Positions 1-7,481 of a stretch of 64,000 nt of DNA are shown here, in pieces. The stretch is from the NCBI RefSeq assembly GCF_001426705.1, contig NZ_LMFC01000001.1, forward strand, positions 1,827,355 to 1,891,354. Reading direction: 5' to 3'. Made by a program: the position numbers and the translations under genes. This DNA is from Cellulomonas sp. Root485 (GTDB lineage Bacteria; Actinomycetota; Actinomycetes; Actinomycetales; Cellulomonadaceae). Within the stretch, counting starts at the first letter, position 1, and each line of letters starts with the position of its first letter. Under the pieces are notes generated by a model. It saw only the letters and a list, made by a program, of their open reading frames with translations, had not been told where the DNA came from and ran no database searches.

Positions 1-1
1 A

Positions 2-445
2 GGACTCCAGTTCGTCGAGGACGGCCCCACGCAGGAGGTACCCAGCACGGACCGCGAGGCCTACCAGCCTGACCTGTACGGACGCCGGTGGGCACCCGTG
101 CTCGTCGCCTGGTCGACGGCGGCGGAGTCTCCCGAGCTGGCGGGCGACGTCGCGGGGATCGCCGGATCCGCGTCGATCACCCGCGCCGGCCGCACGGTCT
201 ACGTCACCGGGTCCGTCACGCTCGACAGCGAGGACGTCGGTGCGCTCGGCGCCGTGCCGGCGACCCGTGCGACCGCCCTCGGCGTCGTCACCCACGAGGT
301 CGCCCACCTGGTCGGGCTCGACCACGTCGACGAGCCGACACAGCTCATGTACCCCCGCACGGGCGTCTCGCGCACCGACTTCGGCACCGGTGACCTCGCG
401 GGGCTCGCCGCGCTCGGCACCGGCGAGTGCGCGCCGGACGTCTGA
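2..445 (+). CDS. Matrixin-like zinc metalloprotease, C-terminal part (5' truncated)
   Basis: The frame is open from the first bases of the window, so the start lies outside it. The visible 147 residues end in a zinc-protease motif, HEVAHLVGLDHV, which fits the HExxHxxGxxH zinc site of metzincins/matrixins. It is followed by a Met-containing stretch (LMYPRTG) that could be the Met-turn. The upstream text (GLQFVEDG, APVLVAWST) also resembles actinobacterial matrixin-family proteins, which are usually exported. The N-terminus and any signal peptide are not visible, so location is inferred. The substrate is unknown. Confidence 0.8.
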   Translation, partial: GLQFVEDGPTQEVPSTDREAYQPDLYGRRWAPVLVAWSTAAESPELAGDVAGIAGSASITRAGRTVYVTGSVTLDSEDVGALGAVPATRATALGVVTHEVAHLVGLDHVDEPTQLMYPRTGVSRTDFGTGDLAGLAALGTGECAPDV

Positions 446-571
446 CCGAACCCTTCACACCCGGTCCGCACGACCTCACACGGAACTCCCAGGTCGGGTG
501 CGTACCCTCGCCACGGACCGCGTCACCGCCACCCGCCCGCTGAGGAGCCCGTCATCCACCGTCGCCCGATA

Positions 572-1216
572 GTGCTCGTGCACGGCACCCGGACCTCGTC
601 CGTGATCTGGCGTCGACAGGTGGACGCGCTCGAGCGCTCGGGGCACCACACGGTGGCCATCGACCTTCCGGGCCACGGTCGCCGCTCGCACGAACGCTTC
701 AGCCTCGACGGCGCCCTGGCGGCCATCGACGACGCCGTCGGGTCCTGCCCCGAGCCTCCGCTCCTGGTCGGGCTCTCCCTCGGCGGCTACACGAGCCTCG
801 CGTACGCACGGCAGCACGAGCACAAGATCGCCGGCGTGGTGCTGGCGGGCTGCTCGACGGAGATCAAGGGCAAGCCGCTGACCGCCTACCGACGCGCCTC
901 CGGGGTGCTCGCGCGCGCCCTGCGCCTGGGCGGCCCGGACTGGCACGTGGTCACCGACATGCTCACGGCGCTCGCGGGGTACTCGCCGCTCGCGGACCTG
1001 CGTCGCACCGCCGTACCGGTGTGGCTGGTCAACGGTCGCCGCGACCCGCTGCGCCTGGACGAGCGGCGGTATCTCGAGGCTCGTCCGGGGACACGGCTCA
1101 CGGTCGTCCCCAACGCCGGCCACGATGTGAACGCTCACGCGCCCGTCGCGTTCAACCGCATCCTGCTCGACGCCCTGCACGAGCTGCGCCACCGTGGCGG
1201 CCTCGCCCTCGCCTGA
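572..1216 (+). CDS. Alpha/beta hydrolase; start codon uncertain
   Basis: Small alpha/beta hydrolase of about 214 residues or slightly more. It has the oxyanion strand VLVHGT, a nucleophile elbow GLSLGGY, an acidic residue in NGRRDPL and a catalytic histidine in NAGHDVN, in the expected order. The substrate cannot be told. The first canonical start is GTG 572, but this begins inside the first beta-strand. The only good Shine-Dalgarno sequence (GAGGAG, 542-547) sits six bases before an ATC at 554, which would add the HRRPI residues expected in this family. Either an AUC start is used, or an ATG was lost or misread. Confidence 0.8.
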   Translation: MLVHGTRTSSVIWRRQVDALERSGHHTVAIDLPGHGRRSHERFSLDGALAAIDDAVGSCPEPPLLVGLSLGGYTSLAYARQHEHKIAGVVLAGCSTEIKGKPLTAYRRASGVLARALRLGGPDWHVVTDMLTALAGYSPLADLRRTAVPVWLVNGRRDPLRLDERRYLEARPGTRLTVVPNAGHDVNAHAPVAFNRILLDALHELRHRGGLALA

Positions 1217-1247
1217 GAGAGGCGCTCGCCGAGGCACAGTAGGGGGC

Positions 1248-2594
1248 GTGGACCCCGCGCAGCTCGCCGACGCCTCCCGGCTGCGCACCCGTGCGACCGT
1301 CCTGCACGCCGACGCGGACTCCTTCTTCGCCGCCGTCGAGCAGCGCGACAAGCCCTCCCTGCGCGGTCGACCGGTGCTCGTCGGCGGGACCGGCCCGCGC
1401 GGTGTGGTGTCCACGGCGTCCTACGAGGCCCGCCGGGCGGGGGCGCGTTCCGCGATGTCGATGAGCCGCGCCCGCCGGCTCAGTCCCGCAGCAGCCGTCC
1501 TGTTCCCTCGTTTCGAGGCGTACTCCGCGTACTCACGGCTCATCATGGCGACGCTCGGGACCCTGTCCGAGCTGGTCGAGCCGCTGAGCATCGACGAGGC
1601 CTTCGTCGATCTGGAGGCCGGTCCGTTCGCCGACGACCCGGCCGGTGCAGCGACCGACGTCCGGGCACGGATCCGCGAGCTCACCGGGCTCGCGGTGTCC
1701 ATCGGCATCGGCCGCACCAAGCTCGTCGCGAAGCTGGCGTCCGACGCGGGCAAGCCGGACGGGCTGCTCGTGGTCGCGCCCGCCGACGAGGACGACTTCC
1801 TCCTGCCCCTGCCGGTGCGTGCGGTGCCCGGGATCGGTCCGGCGACGGCGGCTGCCCTGGAGCGGCTCGACGTGCGGACGGTCGCGGACCTGCGGCGCCA
1901 GCCCCTCGACATCCTCACCATGACCGTGGGCGAGTCGTCGGGCGTCAACCTGTTCCGGCTGGCCCGCGGCATCGACCCGCGTCCCGTGGCACCCAGCGGT
2001 GAGCGCAAGTCGGTGGGCGCGGAGCGGACGTTCGCGCAGGACATCTTCGGGACCGACCTCATCGCCGCCGCCGTCGACCGCGTGACGGACGAGGCCCTGC
2101 GCCGCCTGACGGCCCACGGGGGTGGCGCGCGGACGGTCGTCGCCAAGGTGCGGTTCGCCGACTTCACGACGCTGACCCGGTCGGTGACCCTCGCGCAGCC
2201 GACCGCGGAGCCGGCCGAGCTGCGAGCCGCCGCGCACCAGGCCGCGCGCGCCGCGGGCATCAGCGACTCCGTCCGGCTGCTGGGCGTCTCGTTCCACAAC
2301 CTGTCAGCCCACGCGCAGCTCACGCTGCCGTGGGACGACGAGGCCGACCCCATCGTCCTGGACGACCCCGCCGCCGACGGTCCCGTGGCGTTCGGGCTGC
2401 TGACCGAGGAGAACGCGCGGCCGGGCCTCGACATCGAGCACGACACCCTCGGCCGCGGCTGGGTGGTGCACGTCCGAGGTCGGGAGGCCACGGTCCGGTT
2501 CGAGAGCGTGGACACGCCCCCGGCCCGGTCGCAGGTGCTCGACCTCGACGCCGACCCGCTGCGCCTCGTGCCGCCGCTCCACCCCGAGATGTGA
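1248..2594 (+). CDS. dinB: DNA polymerase IV (Y-family translesion polymerase)
   Basis: 448 residues, error-prone translesion polymerase. The palm carries the catalytic motif DADSFFAAVEQ near the N-terminus and SIDEAFVD about 100 residues later, which hold the metal-binding carboxylates. The helix-hairpin-helix thumb (VPGIGPATAAALERL) and the little-finger domain follow. I chose GTG 1248 because AGGGGG lies directly before it; an in-frame ATG at 1194 lies inside the upstream gene. The C-terminus lacks an obvious beta-clamp peptide but ends with an actinobacterial-type extension. No LexA box is visible upstream. It is a second translesion system beside the mutasome at 14-20 kb. Confidence 0.95.
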   Translation: MDPAQLADASRLRTRATVLHADADSFFAAVEQRDKPSLRGRPVLVGGTGPRGVVSTASYEARRAGARSAMSMSRARRLSPAAAVLFPRFEAYSAYSRLIMATLGTLSELVEPLSIDEAFVDLEAGPFADDPAGAATDVRARIRELTGLAVSIGIGRTKLVAKLASDAGKPDGLLVVAPADEDDFLLPLPVRAVPGIGPATAAALERLDVRTVADLRRQPLDILTMTVGESSGVNLFRLARGIDPRPVAPSGERKSVGAERTFAQDIFGTDLIAAAVDRVTDEALRRLTAHGGGARTVVAKVRFADFTTLTRSVTLAQPTAEPAELRAAAHQAARAAGISDSVRLLGVSFHNLSAHAQLTLPWDDEADPIVLDDPAADGPVAFGLLTEENARPGLDIEHDTLGRGWVVHVRGREATVRFESVDTPPARSQVLDLDADPLRLVPPLHPEM

Positions 2595-2659
2595 GAATAT
2601 ATTCGCATACCGTTGATGGGCTGTTATTCTCTCATCGACGGTATGCGTAGATATCCTCA
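2592..2659 (+). promoter_or_regulatory. hipBA promoter with long imperfect palindrome (probable HipB operator)
   Basis: Two 27-nt arms (2592-2618 and 2633-2659) form an inverted repeat with about four mismatches around a 14-nt spacer. The inner 15 bases (2604-2618 against 2633-2647) differ at only one place. A candidate promoter lies within it: TTCGCA at 2602-2607 and TATTCT at 2625-2630, 17 bp apart. The palindrome starts on the dinB stop codon and ends just before the hipB ribosome binding site (AGGAG). HipB proteins repress their own operon through such palindromes, so this is the likely operator. It is clearly AT-richer than its surroundings. Confidence 0.75.
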
Positions 2660-2670
2660 CAGGAGCGATC

Positions 2671-2898
2671 ATGAGCGAGAACATCTGGGCCCGGGTGCAC
2701 AGCCCGGCCGACCTCGGCGCGGTGCTGCGCGAGCTGAGGGAACGCGCCGACCTCTCGCAGGAGGCCGTCGCGGACGAGCTCGGCATCGATCGGCGCTACG
2801 TCTACCAGCTCGAGACCGGGGTCCCGACCCTCTACACCACACGACTGTTCGCCCTGCTGCGCCTGCTGGACGCCCATCTGGAGGTCAGTGCACCGTGA
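2671..2898 (+). CDS. hipB: HipB-like antitoxin, XRE-family DNA-binding protein
   Basis: 75 residues, almost entirely one helix-turn-helix domain (LRELRERADLSQEAVADELG, then RYVYQLETG). It stands directly before hipA and overlaps it by four bases. In this family HipB binds and inhibits the HipA kinase and represses the operon. The ATG at 2671 follows an AGGAG ribosome binding site. The usual DNA-contacting Gln/Ser positions of the helix-turn-helix are recognisable. It is shorter than E. coli HipB (88 residues) and lacks a long C-terminal tail. Confidence 0.88.
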   Translation: MSENIWARVHSPADLGAVLRELRERADLSQEAVADELGIDRRYVYQLETGVPTLYTTRLFALLRLLDAHLEVSAP

Positions 2899-4223
2899 CC
2901 CGAGACCTGGACGTGTGGCTGTACGGCACGCACGTCGCCCGGCTGCACGGCGACGTGCCCGCGCGACCCACGCTCCGCTACACCACCGATGCCCTGGCCC
3001 GCTGGGGTCTGCGTTCCGGCGTGGTCTCCGGCCTGCTCCCCCTGTCGACGAAGGAGCCCGCACCGCCTCGCGTCCGGGTCTGGCTGGACGGGCTGCTCCC
3101 CGAGGGCCGCGCGAGGTCGAGGCTCGCCGACCTCGCCCACGTCGACCCCGACGACCCCGTCGCGTTCCTGCGCGCGTACGGCCGCGACACGACGGGCGCG
3201 CTCGTGCTGGTGGAGGCCGGCGCACCGCCCGTCGCGATGGCGACCGCAGCGCCCGACCTCACAGACGACGAGATCGGTGGCCTCCTCGACGAAGCCAGCC
3301 GCGACGGTGCTGCCGAGCAGATCACGTCGATCACCGGACTCGAGGCGAAGATCGCGCTGGCCCGGACGGCGACCGGATGGGTGCGGCCCTCCGACGACCG
3401 CCCGTCGACGCACATCGTCAAGCTCGCACGACCGGAAGGCAGCGAGGCCCACGACCTGGTGGACACCGAGCATGCCGCCCTCGAGCTGGCGCGACGCTGC
3501 GGGCTCGGCACCGTCGAGTCCGAGCTGCGCACGTTCGCGGGCAGGCGCGCGATCGTGGTCCGCCGCTACGACCGGATCCCTGGCACCGACGGCTCCAGCG
3601 TCCGGGTCCACCAGGAGGACACCGCGCAGCTGCTCGGCCTCGACACCCGGGACCCCGATCGCAAGTTCCAGCGTGGGCGCGCCCTGCCCTCGCTGCGCGA
3701 GATCGCGTCGCGGCTGCTCGTCCTGGGGATCGACCCGCGAGCGCTGCTCGCCCTCACCACGTTCAACCTGGCCGTCGGGAACGTCGACGCGCATGCCAAG
3801 AACATCTCCGTCCTGCACCACCCCGACGGGACGCACGCGCTGGCACCCGCGTACGACGTCGCCTTCCACACTCATCACACGGGCACGCGAGTTCCGTTCG
3901 CGATGGACGTCGCCGGCCTCCGGGACATGGGACGGATCAGCGCCGCCGACCTTGTCGCCGAGGGCCGGTCGTGGTCCCTGACGGCCGACCAGTCCGCCCG
4001 GACCGTGCACGCCACCCTCGAGCGCCTCGCTGCCGCGCTGGGCTCGACCGACCGCGGCGCACACCCCGGCGTCGGTGACGAGGCGTGGAGGTCGGTCGGC
4101 GAGCGCGTCGAACGCCTCCTCGCCAGCTCGACCCCGCCCACCCCGCGGACCGGTCGAGCACGGCCGACGCCGGCCCGGGCACCCCGTGGGACACCGCAGG
4201 GCGGCCGATTCACCTCGAGGTGA
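2895..4223 (+). CDS. hipA: HipA-family serine/threonine kinase toxin
   Basis: 442 residues, usual HipA length. Order: N-subdomain 1 (about 1-100, DVWLYGTHVARL), the ATP-loop region SITGLEAKIAL near 145, the catalytic motif GNVDAHAKN near 295 and the metal-binding APAYDV near 317. HipA of E. coli phosphorylates glutamyl-tRNA synthetase and halts translation; the target here is not known. The start GTG 2895 overlaps the hipB stop (GTGA), giving translational coupling. The last 30 residues are an Arg/Pro-rich tail ending in RGTPQGGRFTSR, which lies outside the kinase fold. The 3' end overlaps the convergent hydrolase gene by 14 bp. Confidence 0.93.
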   Translation: MTRDLDVWLYGTHVARLHGDVPARPTLRYTTDALARWGLRSGVVSGLLPLSTKEPAPPRVRVWLDGLLPEGRARSRLADLAHVDPDDPVAFLRAYGRDTTGALVLVEAGAPPVAMATAAPDLTDDEIGGLLDEASRDGAAEQITSITGLEAKIALARTATGWVRPSDDRPSTHIVKLARPEGSEAHDLVDTEHAALELARRCGLGTVESELRTFAGRRAIVVRRYDRIPGTDGSSVRVHQEDTAQLLGLDTRDPDRKFQRGRALPSLREIASRLLVLGIDPRALLALTTFNLAVGNVDAHAKNISVLHHPDGTHALAPAYDVAFHTHHTGTRVPFAMDVAGLRDMGRISAADLVAEGRSWSLTADQSARTVHATLERLAAALGSTDRGAHPGVGDEAWRSVGERVERLLASSTPPTPRTGRARPTPARAPRGTPQGGRFTSR

Positions 4224-5064
4224 TCCCGCCGGTCGCGGACGTCAGTGCCTCCAGCCGGTCGACCAGTACGGGCCAGGCACGCTGCGGCGGCACCCCGTGA
4301 CCGGCATCGGGGAGGACGAGAAGGTCCGCGCCGGGGATCTCCCGTGCCAGCGCCTCGCCGTGGGCCAGCGGGAACAGCGGGTCGTCGTCGCCGTGCACCA
4401 CGAGCGTGGGAACGGCGATCTCGCCGAGCCGGTCGCGGCACGACGGACCGGGGTCGACGAGGAAAGGGTTCGTCAGGGCGGCCCGCAGGTCGACCGACCG
4501 GTCCACCGTGCGCTGCGCGATCGTCCGCTGGAGCGTCTCGTCGAACCCGCCGCGCTGGAACGGTCGCTCGAGGTCGGTCAGGTAGGCGACGACGGCGTCG
4601 TGGTCGTCCCAGTCGGGCTCGTCCGCGTCGCCGTCGAAGAACGCTCGCAGGGAGTCGGACATCCCCGGCAGGCCCGGCCCGCCCGGCGTGCTGCTCACCA
4701 GCGTCAAGGACGCCACCCGCGCCGGGTGGTCGAGCGCCAGGCGCTGCCCGACGACCCCGCCGCCCGACACCCCCAGGACGTGCGCACGGTCGACCCCCTC
4801 GTCATCCAGCAGCGCGAGCACGTCGCCCACCGCGTCGCCCATCCCGTAGCCGGGCTCCCCCACCGGCCACGTCGTCGAGCGGCCCTGGTCGCGTGCGTCG
4901 TAGCGCAGCACCCGGTGGTGTCGCCCGAGCAGGTCGACCAGGCCGTCCGGCCAGGCGACCAGCGAGCAGCCCGCGCCGTGCACCAGCACGAGAAGCTCGC
5001 CGGCACCGGAGACGTCGACGCACAGCCGAACGCCGACGGCGACCTCGACCAGCCGCTCCGTCAC
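4210..5064 (-). CDS. Alpha/beta hydrolase
   Basis: 284 residues with a complete hydrolase core: VLVHGAGCSLVAW for the oxyanion hole, GVSGGGVVG as the nucleophile elbow, HGDDDPLFP for the acid and DAGHGVPPQ for the histidine. This layout fits the haloperoxidase/esterase-like subgroup; the substrate is unknown. The GTG start at 5064 overlaps the stop of the upstream ChaB-like gene by four bases, so the two are co-translated. It converges on hipA and overlaps its 3' end slightly. Confidence 0.85.
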   Translation of the reverse strand: MTERLVEVAVGVRLCVDVSGAGELLVLVHGAGCSLVAWPDGLVDLLGRHHRVLRYDARDQGRSTTWPVGEPGYGMGDAVGDVLALLDDEGVDRAHVLGVSGGGVVGQRLALDHPARVASLTLVSSTPGGPGLPGMSDSLRAFFDGDADEPDWDDHDAVVAYLTDLERPFQRGGFDETLQRTIAQRTVDRSVDLRAALTNPFLVDPGPSCRDRLGEIAVPTLVVHGDDDPLFPLAHGEALAREIPGADLLVLPDAGHGVPPQRAWPVLVDRLEALTSATGGITSR

Positions 5065-5483
5065 CGCAGCGCCTGCCGGCTGCGGCGGTCGTTCTCCTTC
5101 TCGATCGCCTCCACCAGCTCGTCCTTGCGCATCCGCGAGCGCCCCGCGATGCCGAGCTCCGTCGCGACGTCGTACAGGTGCGCCTTGCTCGCGTTCGCGT
5201 CGACCCCGCCGGCCGTCGGCGCGTCCGAGCCGTACCCCTCCTGCGCATGCTGGTCCGACGGCCCGTACTCCGCCTTCGGGCGCCAGCTGTCGCCGACCTT
5301 CTCGTGGCTGTGCTTCAGGGCGGCGAAGGCGACGCGGTGCGCGCGTTCCTCGTCGCCGTCGTACTGGTCGATCGCCGCGTCGTACGCGTGCGCGAACGTC
5401 CGCTGCGCCAGCTCGTCGGAACGCTGCAGCGTGCTGGGCAGCTCGCTCTGCTTCGCGGCGCCGGATCGTGTCGTCTTGGGCAC
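5061..5483 (-). CDS. ChaB-domain protein with C-terminal Rho N-terminal-like domain
   Basis: 140 residues. The N-terminal part (SELPSTLQRSDELAQRTF, then AAIDQYDGDEERAHRVAFAA) is the ChaB fold. The C-terminal part (ASKAHLYDVATELG, then SRMRKDELVEAIEKEN) is a helix-extended-helix like the N-terminus of Rho, which usually binds nucleic acid. The start GTG 5483 was chosen because ChaB homology begins soon after it; an ATG at 5519 would add only a low-complexity stretch. No clear ribosome binding site is seen. It is coupled to the hydrolase downstream. The role of such fusions is not established; a nucleic-acid-binding stress protein is a guess. Confidence 0.8.
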   Translation of the reverse strand: MPKTTRSGAAKQSELPSTLQRSDELAQRTFAHAYDAAIDQYDGDEERAHRVAFAALKHSHEKVGDSWRPKAEYGPSDQHAQEGYGSDAPTAGGVDANASKAHLYDVATELGIAGRSRMRKDELVEAIEKENDRRSRQALR

Positions 5484-5599
5484 GGCTCGATCGTCACCCG
5501 GTCCGCGCACGGACGCCACCTGGGCCTTAGGTCACTGGTTGGGCGTCCGACCGCCTCGGATGATGGCAGGACCGGAGATGAGCAGATCAGGAGCGTGAC

Positions 5600-6037
5600 G
5601 TGACAGACAACGACGTACGAGGCCGCGCCGTCCCGATCGAGGGCGTCGACGGCGAGGTCCGTGTGTACCGGCGCCACCCCAACGGCGGCGGGCTCGTCGA
5701 GGTCACCGCGACGGTGGCCGACGGTGCTGCGGTGCACGAGTCCGCGTACGTCGAGTCCGGGTCTGTGCTCGGCGCTGGCACCCACGTCGGCCCCGGCTGC
5801 TGGATCGAGTCCGGTGTGACGATCGGCGCCGACGTGCTGGTGGGCCAGAACGTGCACCTCGGCTCCGGCTCACGGATCGGCGCCGGTGCCCGGATCGGCG
5901 CGAACGCCCGCCTCGGCGCGGGGGTGGTGGTCGCCGCCGGCGCCCGGGTCGCACTCGACGCCCGGGTCGCCGACCGCCACGTCGTGCTCGGCGACCGGCG
6001 CCGGGCGCCGAGGTCGGACTTCGGGACCGCTGCCTAG
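5600..6037 (+). CDS. Hexapeptide-repeat (left-handed beta-helix) protein
   Basis: 145 residues. After a short N-terminal domain, a run of hexapeptide turns of the [LIV]GxxxX type forms a left-handed beta-helix (for example VESGVTIGADVLVGQNVHLG and IGAGARIGANARLGAGVVVA). Such folds occur in acyltransferases, gamma-carbonic anhydrases and nucleotide-sugar acetyltransferases. No catalytic His of the carbonic anhydrase or acetyltransferase type is convincing, so the reaction is unknown. The GTG start at 5600 follows CAGGAG. It ends just before the convergent DUF1269-type gene. Confidence 0.75.
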   Translation: MTDNDVRGRAVPIEGVDGEVRVYRRHPNGGGLVEVTATVADGAAVHESAYVESGSVLGAGTHVGPGCWIESGVTIGADVLVGQNVHLGSGSRIGAGARIGANARLGAGVVVAAGARVALDARVADRHVVLGDRRRAPRSDFGTAA

Positions 6038-6039
6038 GC

Positions 6040-6591
6040 TCAGCCGGCCTCGGACCTTGCTGCCTCCGCTGCGGCCTTGATCTCGTCGGCCTCGACCTTG
6101 TCGATCGCCTTCTCGACGATCGCGTCGGCCTTCGCCAGCGCCTTGCGGATCTCGACCGCCCCCGGGTCGGAGACCAGGGCGAGGAGCCCGGAGTGCCCGG
6201 GGACGATCGCGTCCTGGAGCTCCTCGGCCAGCCCCTTGCGGTGGCTGAGCTCGCGGGCCTTGCCCGTCGCGGCACCGACCGCACCCAGGACCGCGGCGCT
6301 CCCGATGATCGACGGCGGGAAGATCAGGCCCAGCGCGACGCCTCCGACGACTCCCCACTTCAGACCGTGCCGGGTGCTGTGGTCGGTCGCCTTCTGGATC
6401 TCCAGGGTGCCGTCCAGGGCCCGCGAGACGACGATCACGCCGTCGATCTCGAGGGTCCTGCCGTCCTCGATCGACTTGAGCGCCTCGTAGGCGGCCAGGG
6501 CTGTGTCCGTGTCCGCGAAGTCGGCCACGAAGAGGGTGTACGCGCCGTCCGAGAGGGCGGCGACGACGTCGGTGGGTTGGTCGTCCGACAT
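6040..6591 (-). CDS. DUF1269-family protein
   Basis: 183 residues. The N-terminal half (YTLFVADFADTDTALAAYEAL, then GVIVVSRALDGTLEIQKATD) is typical of DUF1269. The centre holds a glycine-rich hydrophobic stretch (GVVGGVALGLIFPPSIIGSA) that could insert into or associate with a membrane. The C-terminus is an acidic, lysine-rich helix (ADAIVEKAIDKVEADEIK). ATG 6591 is chosen over an in-frame ATG at 6618 because GAAGGAG precedes it at proper distance. Function is unknown; homologues are often stress-induced. Confidence 0.8.
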   Translation of the reverse strand: MSDDQPTDVVAALSDGAYTLFVADFADTDTALAAYEALKSIEDGRTLEIDGVIVVSRALDGTLEIQKATDHSTRHGLKWGVVGGVALGLIFPPSIIGSAAVLGAVGAATGKARELSHRKGLAEELQDAIVPGHSGLLALVSDPGAVEIRKALAKADAIVEKAIDKVEADEIKAAAEAARSEAG

Positions 6592-6668
6592 GGAGAGCTC
6601 CTTCGTCTGCAGAGACATGTCCGATCTGGTGCGATACCGACCGTAGACCCGCCGGACGCTCCGGCGCA

Positions 6669-6684
6669 GGTGTCGTCCCGGTTC
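6669..6684 (+). repeat. 16-bp direct repeat, copy 1, over the araC-type gene promoter
   Basis: GGTGTCGTCCCGGTTC occurs here and again, without a mismatch, at 7405-7420 before the epoxide hydrolase gene. Here it covers the -35 area, with TACGCT (6703-6708) as the -10 and the ATG nine bases later. A regulator binding site shared by the two genes is the simplest explanation. Confidence 0.6.
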
Positions 6685-6717
6685 CGAGCCCGTGCCGCCG
6701 GTCTACGCTCGTCGGGC

Positions 6718-7401
6718 ATGAGCTTCCTCTACGAGGAGCGAGCGTCGTCGTCGGTCTTCGTCGACGTCGTGTGGCACACGCAGGACACCAGCGACGGGAC
6801 CTACCTCGCCTCGGCCGACGCGCGCTGGGACCTGATCTTCACGGTCGCCGCTCACCGCCACCGCGTGCTGCTCAGCGGCCCGTCGACGCAGCCCACGCCG
6901 GTGCCGTACAGGACGGGCAACCGCAACGTGGGCATCCGGTTCGCCCCCGGCGCCTACTTCACGCACGTCCCCGTCGACGCGATGCGCGACCGCACCGAAC
7001 AGCTCACGATGCCCTCCCCCGAGCTGTTCCTGCTGGGGGGATCGACGTGGCCGTTCCCCGGGACGGACGACGGGCTGGTCGACGCCCTCGTCGAGTCCTT
7101 CGCCCACGTCGGGCTGCTCGCGCGCGACGACGTCGTGGAGGCCGCGCTCGACGGTGGCCCCGTGCCGCTGTCACCCCGCTCGGTCGAGCGGCACTTCACG
7201 CACGCCACCGGGATGAGCCCGCGGCAGGTCCGCCGGATCGCCCGGGCGCGCGAGGCAGTGGCACGCCTGCAGCGCGGCGAGGCGATCGCCGACGTCGCTC
7301 ACCACCTCGGCTACGCGGACCAGTCCCACCTGACGCGCGAGCTCAAGCGGCTGACGGGGTACACGCCGGGGCAGTCGCAGGGGCGCGACGAGCCCGTCTG
7401 A
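6718..7401 (+). CDS. AraC-family transcriptional regulator
   Basis: 227 residues. The C-terminal third is an AraC double helix-turn-helix: LSPRSVERHFTHATGMSPRQ and, after VARLQRGEAIADVAHHLGYA, the second helix DQSHLTRELKRLTGYTPGQ. The N-terminal 140 residues resemble the ligand or dimer domain of short AraC regulators. The ATG at 6718 is nine bases after a TACGCT -10 hexamer and no Shine-Dalgarno sequence is seen, so the mRNA is probably leaderless. The gene lies 80 bp before an epoxide hydrolase with the same 16-bp repeat upstream, suggesting it controls itself and that enzyme. Confidence 0.88.
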   Translation: MSFLYEERASSSVFVDVVWHTQDTSDGTYLASADARWDLIFTVAAHRHRVLLSGPSTQPTPVPYRTGNRNVGIRFAPGAYFTHVPVDAMRDRTEQLTMPSPELFLLGGSTWPFPGTDDGLVDALVESFAHVGLLARDDVVEAALDGGPVPLSPRSVERHFTHATGMSPRQVRRIARAREAVARLQRGEAIADVAHHLGYADQSHLTRELKRLTGYTPGQSQGRDEPV

Positions 7402-7404
7402 GGC

Positions 7405-7420
7405 GGTGTCGTCCCGGTTC
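7405..7420 (+). repeat. 16-bp direct repeat, copy 2, before the epoxide hydrolase gene
   Basis: Exact second copy of the 16-mer at 6669-6684. It begins three bases after the araC-type stop codon and 62 bases before the epoxide hydrolase ATG. It is followed by AAGACACC, which differs from copy 1. It may be the operator through which the AraC-type protein controls the enzyme. Confidence 0.6.
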
Positions 7421-7481
7421 AAGACACCCCGGCGGAACTCCGGTTGGCTCGGACCACACACCGACGGAGAGGACCTGCGCC

